Below, piece after piece: positions 18,780-27,688 of a DNA stretch of 64,000 nucleotides. Position numbers and translations under genes: made by a program. A model generated the notes under the pieces. It did no database searches. It worked only from the letters and a program-made list of their open reading frames with translations, and was not told the DNA's origin. The DNA comes from an uncultured Flavobacteriales bacterium (GTDB lineage: Bacteria; Bacteroidota; Bacteroidia; Flavobacteriales_G; Salibacteraceae). How positions within the stretch are numbered: the stretch's first letter is position 1; each line of letters begins with the position of its first letter. The DNA lies in the NCBI GenBank assembly GCA_943788725.1, contig CALSRJ010000001.1:804861-868860 (forward strand), written 5' to 3'.

Positions 18780-19565
18780 TCAGGTTCCGAACGGAAACTT
18801 TAATCCGTGGTATTCCTTCAATTCAGAGCGAATGGACCCCACGCGTATTTGAGACTCGATGTAGATCGGAATCAGGTTGCGGTCCTTGGTCACCCAAACC
18901 TTCATGCGCTCTCCAGCTTTAAAGATTGTCCCTTCCACGAGGAGCGGGGCGAAAACATAACACTCCACCTCACCCAAGTCGTCGTGATCATAGGTTTCTG
19001 TTCCTAAGAATCTGATGTACAAGTCGAAAATCTCTTGGTCAATGACCATCCGAATCGGAATCTTTTCACCGATCTCCTTGTGCGCGAAATCGATGTCGCG
19101 CGCTGCGTAGACAAGGCTCAAGACATCAAAACTGTTGGGCAAAATATCAAACGTATCGAGCTGGATCGGATTCTCTTTCACCTTCAGCACGCTGTAAATA
19201 ACGCTGTCTCGATAATTGTAAATGTTATCCTCGTAGAAGTAAAAGCCTCCTTCACTCACGTCGCGTTTGAAGCGAAAGGGATGTAAATCATTTCTACTCG
19301 CATAGGATTCATAGGTATCTCTTACCTGGAAAAACCAATCGTAGCGCGAATAAGTTGTTCCGTAGCCTTTGAAGCGAAAACAATCCTTCCCCAAAAATGC
19401 ATCGTCATGCACCGAAAAGGTTACCTCACCGGCCCCCACCCATACGCCCATTAAGTAATAATAGATACCATACCGCAACGACTCGCCAGCCTTGAATGGA
19501 TGCGCTTGTCCCTTTACCGATAAGACAGCAAAAACGAGAAGGGTGCTGAGTAAAGCATGTCTCAT
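18780..19565 (-). CDS. DUF3108 family secreted protein
   Basis: 261 residues with a signal peptide (MRHALLSTLLVFAVLSVKGQ). The pattern FKAGESLRYGIYYYLMGVWVGAGEVTF, with later RFKGYGTTYSRYDWFFQVRDTYESY and WVTKDRNLIPIYIES, is the DUF3108 signature. This family has a LolA/LolB-like or YceI-like beta fold and is predicted periplasmic. Its function is unknown. It is convergent with the ferredoxin gene, and the terminator of the upstream DUF1573 gene lies just before its start. Confidence 0.85.
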   Translation of the reverse strand: MRHALLSTLLVFAVLSVKGQAHPFKAGESLRYGIYYYLMGVWVGAGEVTFSVHDDAFLGKDCFRFKGYGTTYSRYDWFFQVRDTYESYASRNDLHPFRFKRDVSEGGFYFYEDNIYNYRDSVIYSVLKVKENPIQLDTFDILPNSFDVLSLVYAARDIDFAHKEIGEKIPIRMVIDQEIFDLYIRFLGTETYDHDDLGEVECYVFAPLLVEGTIFKAGERMKVWVTKDRNLIPIYIESQIRVGSIRSELKEYHGLKFPFGT

Positions 19566-19570
19566 GGCGC

Positions 19571-19598
19571 AAAAAAAAAGCGGGTGATCAACCCGCTT
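19571..19598 (-). terminator. Rho-independent terminator of the DUF1573 gene
   Basis: Stem AAGCGGGT / ACCCGCTT with loop GATCA. On the minus strand it is followed by a nine-base T run. Confidence 0.85.
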
Positions 19599-19606
19599 GT
19601 AAATTA

Positions 19607-20176
19607 CTAAGAATCTTGTTTCTCCGGCTCTACCATGGCCGAGATCTTGAGGACTGTTTCCCCTGGATCTGTATTGGCGGTGATGGTGACCGTTTTCGAT
19701 TGATTGCCTTGCTGGGTGCCAGGCTTGTATACCACTTCAATCTGTGCTGTTTCTCCAGGAGGGACTGGCTCTTTCGGATATTTAGGTACGGTACAACCGC
19801 ATGAACCTTTTGCATCTTGGATGATCAAAGCATTGGGACCGGTATTCACAAACTTGAATATATGCTTGTTCTCTGAGTTCTGCTTGATGGTTCCAAAATC
19901 GTGCTCCATTTTTTCAAACGCCAGGGTGGTAGGCGGGCCGGCTGGCTTTGCAGGTTGTACCACTTCAGTATTGCCTGTAGCGGCATCGAAGGTCTTTGCT
20001 ACCGTACTTGGAGCTTCAAACTGACCATCAGGGCGAGCCGACTCCACCAAAGCTGTATTTGCGCTCGGCGTCTCGATCACTCTGCCAGATCCACTGTTGG
20101 TGAACACGAAGTAGGTATTGATGAGCGTCAACGCAGCAACGCCATACAAAATGTAGTCTTTGATCTTATCGTTCAT
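19607..20176 (-). CDS. DUF1573 family protein, membrane-anchored
   Basis: 189 residues. One N-terminal helix (YILYGVAALTLINTYFVFT) could be a signal anchor. A ~60-residue Ala/Pro-rich linker follows. The C-terminal ~100 residues are the DUF1573 Ig-like domain: FEKMEHDFGTIKQNSENKHIFKFVNTG, SCGCTVPKYPKEPVPPGETAQIEV and GNQSKTVTITANTDPG. The SCGCT motif is characteristic of the family and is absent from the divergent DUF1573 domain at 13 kb. Function is unknown. A TACATTCG element precedes it on the minus strand. Confidence 0.88.
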   Translation of the reverse strand: MNDKIKDYILYGVAALTLINTYFVFTNSGSGRVIETPSANTALVESARPDGQFEAPSTVAKTFDAATGNTEVVQPAKPAGPPTTLAFEKMEHDFGTIKQNSENKHIFKFVNTGPNALIIQDAKGSCGCTVPKYPKEPVPPGETAQIEVVYKPGTQQGNQSKTVTITANTDPGETVLKISAMVEPEKQDS

Positions 20177-20209
20177 TTTCTGTTTGTTTAAATGCGAATG
20201 TAATGCTTG

Positions 20210-21814
20210 CTATCGAAGTCCTAATTCTTTCACTGTGCCTTCATTGATCGCTGTGAGCGCGGAGAGTACGTCATCGTCATAGGCCGCCAAGGCTTGATAG
20301 TAGGCTTCCCTTCCATAGACGTATCGAGCCAGTGGAATCTTAATGAATCGTTCTACCATTCCCACATTTGCTTCAATGTCTCCTTCTTCCACTTCTATAC
20401 CTCGCTTGGTGATAAAGTGCTCCATGGACTTCAGCTGCTCTGCTCCCAAATGAAAATCTTGGATGAAGGCCACTACATTGCTCGATGCTTCGCGTATATG
20501 ATCTCCTTCCTTTAATGCCATTTGGAGGGCGAAGCCATCAAACAGTCCACTTCGTCGCATGGCAACGATTAGTTCAGGGTAATGGGTGGTATCCTGTGGA
20601 ACGAAGCGGTCAGGAACAATCCCACCTCCCCCGTACACTTTTCGTTTGGAAGGGGTGAAATAGATAAGGCTATCTGCAAGTTGGATCGAATCTGCGGACA
20701 ACAATTCGCCGCTCCGATTCCGTTGACGAATCTCTTCACGATAGACATCTACGCCTTGCTCATACGGTCGCTGAATGCTGCGGCCAGTAGGGGTATAATA
20801 GCGCGAAATGGTCAATCGCATTGCTGAACCATCGCTGAACTCTACGGTGCGTTGCACCAATCCCTTTCCGTACGACCTGCGACCAATGATCAGTCCGCGA
20901 TCTAGGTCTTGAATAGCTCCTGCGAGGATCTCACTCGCCGAAGCCGAATTCGCATCAATGAGCAAGTACAGCGCGCCATCTGTATACCTTCCTCCTGAAT
21001 TGGCAAAGGTTTCACGCTTGTCTTGATGCAGTCCTTGGGTATATACGATCAACTTGCGATCCTCTAAAAATTCATCGGCGATCTTTATGGCCACGTTTAA
21101 GTACCCACCTCCATTTCCTCGAAGGTCGAGGATAAGGTTCCTTACTTTCTCTTTCTTCAATTCATCCAACCCATCCCGAAAATCCGAGAGGCTAGAAGCA
21201 CTGAATCGCTCTAATTTGATGTATCCGGTACGATTATCAATCATGAAACTCGCCGGGACACTGCTCACTTCCACTTCACTTCTTTCGATGATGAGCGTGA
21301 TGGCTCTCCGATCCGGATGGTTTCTGACGATGTCAAATTCCATTTCATCGCTCTCAGCCGCCTTGATCTTTCGCGAGACATTCCTAGACGAAATATCGCT
21401 GCCTGAAACGGTGTCTCCAGCAATGGCTATAACCTGATCTCCCATCATGATGCCCGATTTCTCCGCAGCACCTCCAGGAATCAACTCCAAGATGGTCATG
21501 GTATCATTGATCATGAGAAAGCGCACTCCAATGCCTTTGAACTTCCCTTTGAGAGGCTCATTCGCGCGATCGTAGGCATCTTTATCCAAGTAAACAGAAT
21601 GCGGATCCAACTCCTCCAGCATTCTTCGCATTCCCTCCTCTACAATGGCTTTGGTTTCCACCTCGTCAACGTAGTTCTGATCTAGGTTTTTGAGGAACTT
21701 CTCCAGCTTTTCGATGTCCTTTTCAATCTCATTTTGAGCCCGTACGGATGCAGGTGAAAATGCAGCAAGCGCAAAGACAAGCAGCAAGGAGGTGGAAAGA
21801 AATCGAGAAATCAT
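20210..21814 (-). CDS. S41-family carboxy-terminal processing protease (CtpA/Prc-like)
   Basis: 534 residues with a signal peptide (ending SVRAQ). A PDZ domain covers ~70-160 (GIGVRFLMINDTMTIL, GIMMGDQVIAI). The S41 protease core follows, with LRGNGGGYLNVAIKIADEFL. The catalytic serine is in ANSASASEILAGAIQD and the catalytic lysine in GRRSYGKGLVQ (Ser/Lys dyad). The C-terminal ~150 residues are family-typical. It should cleave periplasmic or outer-membrane proteins near their C-termini. The next gene on the strand (DUF1573) starts 33 bp downstream. Confidence 0.93.
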   Translation of the reverse strand: MISRFLSTSLLLVFALAAFSPASVRAQNEIEKDIEKLEKFLKNLDQNYVDEVETKAIVEEGMRRMLEELDPHSVYLDKDAYDRANEPLKGKFKGIGVRFLMINDTMTILELIPGGAAEKSGIMMGDQVIAIAGDTVSGSDISSRNVSRKIKAAESDEMEFDIVRNHPDRRAITLIIERSEVEVSSVPASFMIDNRTGYIKLERFSASSLSDFRDGLDELKKEKVRNLILDLRGNGGGYLNVAIKIADEFLEDRKLIVYTQGLHQDKRETFANSGGRYTDGALYLLIDANSASASEILAGAIQDLDRGLIIGRRSYGKGLVQRTVEFSDGSAMRLTISRYYTPTGRSIQRPYEQGVDVYREEIRQRNRSGELLSADSIQLADSLIYFTPSKRKVYGGGGIVPDRFVPQDTTHYPELIVAMRRSGLFDGFALQMALKEGDHIREASSNVVAFIQDFHLGAEQLKSMEHFITKRGIEVEEGDIEANVGMVERFIKIPLARYVYGREAYYQALAAYDDDVLSALTAINEGTVKELGLR

Positions 21815-21877
21815 GCTTCCGAATTTACCGAAATAAGGGGTCGATAGGATGCCATTTAGAATTCAGTAACAAATCTG

Positions 21878-22882
21878 TTAGCGAAGATGAAGCTCCAACC
21901 GCGCTGGCAGATGATCGGAAAACCCTCCGTAAAAGGCCGAGCTTCCATAAAATCGATTAGGATACAACCGGTGGTAGCGCTTATTCTCGTACATCATCCA
22001 ATCGTACCAAACGAAATCACCGCGTCGAGGATCCGCTGACCAACCGTTTAGATCCAGCAACCGTTGATTGACCAGAATCTGATCCAAAACACCCCACTCT
22101 CCTTTGTAAGCATAGCTCCCAGAGTCCAGCTCCAAATACCGCTCGTGTGCATTGACAAGGCAAGGATCACGCTTCGGATCCTCACACTTGCCTAGCAGAC
22201 GGACACTCTCATCGTCAGGATGGTCATTCAAATCTCCCATTAAAATCACTGAAGACTCCGGGAATTCCAGAGAAAATGAATCGATCAAAGCAATGCAGGC
22301 ACGAGAAGCGATCAATCGCTTTTCATTAGACGCCTCTTGTCCGCCATACCGCGAAGGCCAATGATTCACCAACACAAAAAACGGATCTCCGGTACGGTTC
22401 TCATGCAACACCGCCCAAAGAATGCCTCGTGTGGGATGTGATTTTCCTCCGAGTTTTATATGCCTCAATCCCGAATGAAGCAGGCCAAATTGAAGGGTGT
22501 CGTACATCAGTGCATTGTCAATCCCACGGCGGTCAGGCGAGTCAAAGTGGACAATGGCCAGGTGATGGGGTATGCCGTAGGTGGCCCTCAAGTCTTCGAG
22601 CACGGTGTGATTTTCAACTTCGCAAAGGCCAAGCAGTCCAGGGCTATCACCGTTAAAGCTAGAATCAAGGACTTTGGCCAGGTGCTTCAACTTCAAGCCA
22701 TACCGCTCCGCTGTGTGATGCAATTTTCCGTTCGGTGTATAGTCTTGATCAGAGACGCCGGGAGCATCAATGGTATCGAACAAGTTCTCGGTATTGTAAA
22801 AGAGCACACGGATCACATCATCCTGGGCATAAAGCCATCCGGAGAGGAAAAAGAAGAGAAGAAGTGTGGTGCAACGCTTCAT
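21878..22882 (-). CDS. Secreted endonuclease/exonuclease/phosphatase (EEP) family protein
   Basis: 334 residues with a signal peptide (ending GWLYAQ). DNase I-like fold residues are visible: YNTENLFDTID, LGLCEVEN (metal-binding Glu), VNHWPSRYGGQE, MGDLNDHPDDESV and the final FSDHLPARLEL (SDH motif). It is probably an extracellular or periplasmic nuclease or phosphodiesterase. It precedes the CtpA gene by 63 bp on the minus strand. Substrate is unknown. Confidence 0.88.
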   Translation of the reverse strand: MKRCTTLLLFFFLSGWLYAQDDVIRVLFYNTENLFDTIDAPGVSDQDYTPNGKLHHTAERYGLKLKHLAKVLDSSFNGDSPGLLGLCEVENHTVLEDLRATYGIPHHLAIVHFDSPDRRGIDNALMYDTLQFGLLHSGLRHIKLGGKSHPTRGILWAVLHENRTGDPFFVLVNHWPSRYGGQEASNEKRLIASRACIALIDSFSLEFPESSVILMGDLNDHPDDESVRLLGKCEDPKRDPCLVNAHERYLELDSGSYAYKGEWGVLDQILVNQRLLDLNGWSADPRRGDFVWYDWMMYENKRYHRLYPNRFYGSSAFYGGFSDHLPARLELHLR

Positions 22883-22894
22883 ACAAGTTCACTA

Positions 22895-22927
22895 AAAACA
22901 AAAAAGGTGGCTTTAGGGCCACCTTTT
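22895..22927 (-). terminator. Rho-independent terminator after the small secreted protein gene
   Basis: Stem AAAGGTGGC / GCCACCTTT, followed on the minus strand by a T-rich run (TTTTTTGTTTTT). Confidence 0.85.
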
Positions 22928-22946
22928 CCAATTCGTTTCTGCGTTA

Positions 22947-23225
22947 TTACTTCGCAGGTTGAGCTTCGGCAGCTCTCTTTTGGCGGTTGGTCGCTTTCTC
23001 ATTCTGTCCCGTGGTAGCTTCGCCTTTATCTCCACATGCCTTCTTATCCGCAGGAGAACATGACTTTGCAGCCATACCAGCGCAACAACCCGATTTAGGG
23101 CTTGGAGCAGCCTTTACTGGAACAACGGAAGGAGCCTTTTCACTTGAGGAAGACTGTTCAACGGACTGTCCCACCGCCATGCTGCTCACAAAAACCGTAG
23201 CAGCGATCAATATCATCTTTTTCAT
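22947..23225 (-). CDS. Small secreted Cys-containing protein, unknown function
   Basis: 92 residues with a signal peptide (ILIAATVFVSSMAVGQ). The mature part is Ser/Ala/Lys-rich with a cysteine cluster GCCAGMAAKSCSPADKKACG and a basic tail (NRQKRAAEAQ). I do not recognise the family. The four cysteines within ~18 residues could bind a metal or form disulfides (inference). It starts 5 bp after the SPOR-domain outer-membrane protein gene and ends at a terminator, so it is the last gene of that transcript. Confidence 0.6.
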   Translation of the reverse strand: MKKMILIAATVFVSSMAVGQSVEQSSSSEKAPSVVPVKAAPSPKSGCCAGMAAKSCSPADKKACGDKGEATTGQNEKATNRQKRAAEAQPAK

Positions 23226-23230
23226 TGTAA

Positions 23231-25408
23231 TTACTTTAAGAGGTCAATGCCTTCGTTGGCAGAAATGATTTTTCCATTGTACTCCGCGGCGATGAATGCA
23301 TCTGGGAACCCAAACGCGACCAACTCATTTTTGAGCGCTTTCGCTTCGTCGTAGCTATTAAATTCTCCAGTGAAGTAACGGGTCGCCCCATCGTCACCTT
23401 CCCTTTGGTCGATGCGACCTAAGCTCATCATCTTATCAAGGATGTCTGTTGGAATCTGACCTGCGTAGGCTCCTACTTGAACCTTGAATTTTACTTTTCC
23501 AAAGTTGGCCGAATTGGTCCCGTCGAGTGGCACAACATTACTCGCTGGTGTAGCTCCAACATCCTGAAGCAATGCTCTGTTGCCTTGCTTGAACGGAATT
23601 ACGTGGGCTCCATCGTAGCCTTTCTGAAGCAAATCGACCTTGCGCTCTGCCGCCTGCTGGTACGACGTAAATGCACCAGAGTAGTAGCGGGTCAATCCAT
23701 CTGCAGTCGTGATCACGAGGAGGTCATTCACGTCATCGAAAATGTCATTGGACAGCTTGTTCGCGAAGGCTCCGATTTGGATCCTGTAAACAGAAACATC
23801 ACCGTACTGCTCATCTGGAGCCGTCGTAACGCTGCGCTCATCGATCGGACGATTGAGGGTGTATTCGTTCTTACTCAAGATCAATCGCTCAGGCGGTGGC
23901 AAGGTCTTGTTCTTCTGAATGGCCTCGGTCACGCTCATGCCCAAGGTTTCTCGGGAAATCATATCCTGCTCGATGGTAGAAACACGCGAAGTTTGGCCTT
24001 CAGCACTCGTCTCCAATACGTCAGATGTCACAATACCACTTGTCTCTAGGTCAATCTTACGTTGCAAGGCGTCGGGCATGTTCTCAAAATTGCCAACCTC
24101 AATGATAGTCTTGCCATTTTCTTCTCGTGTAGTAACGTCAGGCATGCTGAGCAGCACATTCGCCAAGCTATCATCCACACCCTCTTCAAACTCACCGATC
24201 TTAACACTGAATTTCTTCTTTGGACGAATGGTCTTTCGTTCCACGGTTTCTTGAGAATAGCTGGTATTGGTGTATTGGGAGTACATTCCGCTCTCATCGG
24301 TATACTCGAGGAACATCTGTTCGATCAGCTCATCCGTAAGCGCAATACCGTTCGTATCTACCACAGCTCCCTCAGGAGAGTTCAATTCTAAGTCTAGGTA
24401 ATCTGCAATTCCGTCTGCATCACTATCCAAAGGACAACCCGCTGCATCCACCTCTACGCCGATTGGCGTCGATGGACAAAGGTCTTCCATATCCGGAATG
24501 CTATCCAAGTCGGAATCGGCCATATCTCCACCCGAGAAATCAGGAACTTCCTCATGCGGAACGGGCGTCAGGTCGTAGGTCAATCGCATGAATGTATGGA
24601 GAAACTTGTCGGACCTTGTATTTCCTTGACGTACGCCCCTAGAGTCTTCCGTAACCCCATCGATGTAATCGGTAAACGTCCAGTGGTATTCCATTCCCAT
24701 TTGGAAGCTCGTCTTCTTGTTCATGATGAGGTTGAAACCAACCCCTACCGGTATGGCAAAGGCCCGTTCTGGATAATTCCCCAATCCATCGGCGTTGAGC
24801 GCCCGAATGTCCGATTCATAGTGATAATCACGCGTAATTACAATCGCCGTTTCGAGGTATTCCTTAGCCTCAGGCAAATTGCGAATCGTACCATCAGACC
24901 AATAGAAATAAGGATTTCCGTAAGCGTCGATCAAATCGGTCTTAGAGAGAAATTCAAATGCCTCAAATCCGACGGAAACAAAAGGTTCCAACGAATGGTC
25001 TGGCTTGAGTAAGTGAGAGAAGTTGTAGGATAAGTTGACACCCCCTGCGGTGATTTGGCTCTCAAAGTTCAGGTTTCGCTCTAAGGTTCTTTCGTCTGCT
25101 GCAAGCTTGCCTCGCATCATGAAAAAGTTCAGATCCAAGTAGCTCGTGATGGGCTGCGCCACATTCACATGAAAAGACAGCTTGTTTTGAAAGGGATTGA
25201 AGTAGCTCCTACTTCCTACCAAATCTCCTTGGTAGTTCATCATTCCACCGCCGATGGAAATGCGTGGACGAATGTTCCACTCTATGACTTCGGTAGTATC
25301 CTCAGAACTATCTGACTGAGACAGGGCAGTAGGCACTAAAAACATCATGCCAATCAGCAGCAAAGCCATAGGCCTACCGTAGAGGGAAAGATGGTCCTGG
25401 AGTCTCAT
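23231..25408 (-). CDS. Outer-membrane beta-barrel protein with TSP3 linker and repeated SPOR-like domains
   Basis: 725 residues. After a signal peptide (ending PTALSQ), residues ~45-280 form an outer-membrane barrel-like domain (RPRISIGGGMMNYQGDL, LDLNFFMMRGKL, TFMRLTYDL). Residues ~295-350 are calcium-type thrombospondin-3 repeats (DSDLDSIPDMEDLCPS, DSDADGIADYLDLE). Three related SPOR-like modules follow: KFSVKIGEFEEGVDD (~410), VYRIQIGAFANKL (~560) and KFKVQVGAYAGQI (~640), the last two with RYYSGAFTSYQQA / RYFTGEFNSYDEA. SPOR domains bind denuded peptidoglycan, so this could tie the outer membrane to the wall at specific sites (inference). It is followed by the small Cys protein. Confidence 0.75.
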   Translation of the reverse strand: MRLQDHLSLYGRPMALLLIGMMFLVPTALSQSDSSEDTTEVIEWNIRPRISIGGGMMNYQGDLVGSRSYFNPFQNKLSFHVNVAQPITSYLDLNFFMMRGKLAADERTLERNLNFESQITAGGVNLSYNFSHLLKPDHSLEPFVSVGFEAFEFLSKTDLIDAYGNPYFYWSDGTIRNLPEAKEYLETAIVITRDYHYESDIRALNADGLGNYPERAFAIPVGVGFNLIMNKKTSFQMGMEYHWTFTDYIDGVTEDSRGVRQGNTRSDKFLHTFMRLTYDLTPVPHEEVPDFSGGDMADSDLDSIPDMEDLCPSTPIGVEVDAAGCPLDSDADGIADYLDLELNSPEGAVVDTNGIALTDELIEQMFLEYTDESGMYSQYTNTSYSQETVERKTIRPKKKFSVKIGEFEEGVDDSLANVLLSMPDVTTREENGKTIIEVGNFENMPDALQRKIDLETSGIVTSDVLETSAEGQTSRVSTIEQDMISRETLGMSVTEAIQKNKTLPPPERLILSKNEYTLNRPIDERSVTTAPDEQYGDVSVYRIQIGAFANKLSNDIFDDVNDLLVITTADGLTRYYSGAFTSYQQAAERKVDLLQKGYDGAHVIPFKQGNRALLQDVGATPASNVVPLDGTNSANFGKVKFKVQVGAYAGQIPTDILDKMMSLGRIDQREGDDGATRYFTGEFNSYDEAKALKNELVAFGFPDAFIAAEYNGKIISANEGIDLLK

Positions 25409-25482
25409 TCCTTTAAGTTACATAGGGTTAAGAGACGCTAAGGTAGTGAAAGCCTCAACACGATACAATTTAATGTGCTGTA

Positions 25483-26868
25483 TCACTTGAACCACTGCTG
25501 GTTCGAGATCATCAGCGCTTCTTGAACCGTGATTCTTTCCCCAGCATTGTAGGCCGTCACAAATGGCCCTGGGAAATTGTGCTGGGCGGCGACAAGTGAC
25601 TCTCTTTTATCCCTTGCCTGCTTGTATACATTGAACTGTCCTGTAATGTACTTCACCCATCCTTCATGGTTATCAAGCACATAGGCTTCTTGAAATTTAT
25701 ACGTCTCCCGTAAATATGCCTCTTCCACCACCTTGTGCCCTGCTACGATCTGCACTTTGTACACAATGCCGGTTTCTGGAGCCGGAATGTCCGTTACCCT
25801 TTCTGGAATCAGTGTCTCTTCTACTGAAGCTGTTTGCTCCTCAATTTTCTCTTGCACCTGCTCTTCAGGCTGCTCTTCAGGCTGCTCTACTGCCTGCTCT
25901 TCTACTTGCGCCACCTCGGGTTCGTCTGGCGTTGCCATTTGCTCTGGCTCCGGCTCACTCACTTCATTGATATCCTCAGCGCCCGTATCGGCAATTTCTT
26001 GCTCAGCAGTATCCGCAGGCTCCTCAGGCACGGTCACTTCCTCCACTTCGGCGATGGATGCGGCTTCCTCCACCTCGGTTCCCATGATCGCAACAGTTTT
26101 CGTTTCGTTTTCATCGAGGAATGCAAAATTCCCTTCCATGGATTGCAGCTGAGCGAGAACATCACCACTTGCCTTTACTGAGTAGGCAATTTTCAATTGC
26201 TCACCATCTGGGATGCTCATCCAAACAAATTTGGCCTTCTCATCCACTTGGCTGAATACTGACTTTTCTCCGGTCAACATTTCTGCCTCGGCTCCAGCAG
26301 GTAAATACTCTTCGAGCTTAGAGAATCCAAAAATTCCCTGCTTGTCAATGGTAAGATCTACCCGGTAGGACCCATTCCCTTCGTCCGTAACGGTACGCGA
26401 AACCTCAGCCAATGCTGGTAGCTTGACCTCTTCTACTTCATCACTGATGACCCGAACGGTTCGGTTGGGAATATCGTAGCTCTTGCGCTCGTTGTCTTGG
26501 ATGTAGGAGAATCTGCCCTCAATGATGGATTGTTCTGGCGCATCTGAATAGGCGGTCAATGCGTACGTAACCTTCACCTCATCCGTCTCTGGCAGTGCCA
26601 TCCAAATGAATTTCATTTTACCATCAGCAAAGGTGAAGCTGGCCTCAGCCGTTTCTACGGGTTTGGCTTCAAAGCCCTCTGGAAAATCTTGTTGGTATTT
26701 GGCAAATCCAAAGAGGTCGCCCTTTTTTATGATTACATCCACTACGTAAGTAGAGTCTTTCACCAACTCATCCGGAAGGTTAGATTCAATCTCGATGCCA
26801 TCCGAAAGGAAGATCGTGACGAAGGACATGGAGACGAGGTGAAATAGAAGGATGAGTTGCTTTAACAT
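25483..26868 (-). CDS. Secreted protein with two tandem beta domains, acidic linker and C-terminal SPOR-like domain
   Basis: 461 residues. An N-terminal hydrophobic segment is the signal. Two ~110-residue repeats follow: YVVDVIIKKGDLFGFAKYQQ ... FIWMALPETDEVKVTYAL and YRVDLTIDKQGIFGFSKLEE ... FVWMSIPDGEQLKIAYSV. They are clearly homologous to each other but of no family I recognise. Residues ~275-360 are a Glu/Pro/Gln-rich linker. The final ~95 residues (VYKVQIVAGHKVVEE ... VKYITGQFNVYKQA ... VTAYNAGERITVQEAL) are SPOR-like. It lies 74 bp upstream of the barrel protein gene on the same strand. Confidence 0.7.
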   Translation of the reverse strand: MLKQLILLFHLVSMSFVTIFLSDGIEIESNLPDELVKDSTYVVDVIIKKGDLFGFAKYQQDFPEGFEAKPVETAEASFTFADGKMKFIWMALPETDEVKVTYALTAYSDAPEQSIIEGRFSYIQDNERKSYDIPNRTVRVISDEVEEVKLPALAEVSRTVTDEGNGSYRVDLTIDKQGIFGFSKLEEYLPAGAEAEMLTGEKSVFSQVDEKAKFVWMSIPDGEQLKIAYSVKASGDVLAQLQSMEGNFAFLDENETKTVAIMGTEVEEAASIAEVEEVTVPEEPADTAEQEIADTGAEDINEVSEPEPEQMATPDEPEVAQVEEQAVEQPEEQPEEQVQEKIEEQTASVEETLIPERVTDIPAPETGIVYKVQIVAGHKVVEEAYLRETYKFQEAYVLDNHEGWVKYITGQFNVYKQARDKRESLVAAQHNFPGPFVTAYNAGERITVQEALMISNQQWFK

Positions 26869-26897
26869 GTGTCCAAGGGATTGATTTCCTTGGAAAA

Positions 26898-26905
26898 CAA
26901 ATCTA
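26898..26905 (-). promoter_or_regulatory. -7 promoter element (TAGATTTG)
   Basis: The minus strand reads TAGATTTG, matching TAnnTTTG, about 30 bp before the ATG at 26868. Confidence 0.5.
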
Positions 26906-26978
26906 CCCCGCTATACACGGGGCTTTCCGCACCCTAAGCCACAATTACAAACAGAATTCTGTTAATTGGTGAAAACGA

Positions 26979-27686
26979 TCAGAAGTTGGGCTTGATAACG
27001 GAACCGAGGTAGAAGTCTCGTATAATTTGCACCACTTCATCGGCATTATCTACTACTTGAAGGATATCTAAGTCTTGAGGGGACACCATTTTCTCCCCGA
27101 TTAAGCGTTCCTTGATCCAATCGATCAACCCACCCCAATACTCTTTCCCGACCAAAATTACCGGGAATCGATCGCTTTTACCGGTTTGGATAAGGGTCAA
27201 GGCTTCGAAAAGTTCATCCATGGTGCCAAATCCACCTGGCAACACTACGAAGCCTTGGGCGTACTTCATAAACATCACCTTTCGCACGAAAAAATAGTCG
27301 AAGTGCATTAGTTTGTCCTTATCGATATAGCTGTTCGCTTCTTGCTCAAAAGGCAATTCAATGTTCAATCCGACACTGTGGCCTTTGCCTCGCTTGGCTC
27401 CTTTGTTTGCCGCTTCCATGATCCCACCACCACCGCCACTGATGATGCCGAAGCCTTCTCGGGTAATCCGGTAGGAGACCTCCTCGGCCAATGCGTAATA
27501 AGGATGATCCTCCGTCAACCTTGCGGATCCGAAAACGCTGACACAGGGTCCAATTTTATACAGGGTTTGAAACCCTTCTACAAATTCAGCCAGTATCTTG
27601 AACACCATCCAAGAGTCGTTGGTCTTGATTTCATTCCAACTCTTAGGTTCAATGGAGTTTCCGTTCGTGTTTTTGTGTGTTGTCAT
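26979..27686 (-). CDS. TIGR00730/LOG family protein (nucleoside 5'-monophosphate phosphoribohydrolase)
   Basis: About 235 residues from the ATG at 27686; the longer frame adds 33 residues that overlap the upstream gene. The Rossmann-like lysine-decarboxylase-related fold shows SVFGSARLTEDHPYY, IISGGGGGIMEAANKGA and the active-site motif VVLPGGFGTMDELFEALT (PGGxGTxxE). LOG proteins hydrolyse AMP-type or cytokinin ribotides to free base and ribose 5-phosphate. The older lysine decarboxylase label is wrong. It starts 2 bp after the membrane protein gene. Confidence 0.92.
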   Translation of the reverse strand: MTTHKNTNGNSIEPKSWNEIKTNDSWMVFKILAEFVEGFQTLYKIGPCVSVFGSARLTEDHPYYALAEEVSYRITREGFGIISGGGGGIMEAANKGAKRGKGHSVGLNIELPFEQEANSYIDKDKLMHFDYFFVRKVMFMKYAQGFVVLPGGFGTMDELFEALTLIQTGKSDRFPVILVGKEYWGGLIDWIKERLIGEKMVSPQDLDILQVVDNADEVVQIIRDFYLGSVIKPNF

Positions 27687-27688
27687 GC

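Noticed and set aside
22460-23017. 185-codon plus-strand frame
   Set aside because: It crosses the EEP gene, a terminator and the small secreted gene on the opposite strand.
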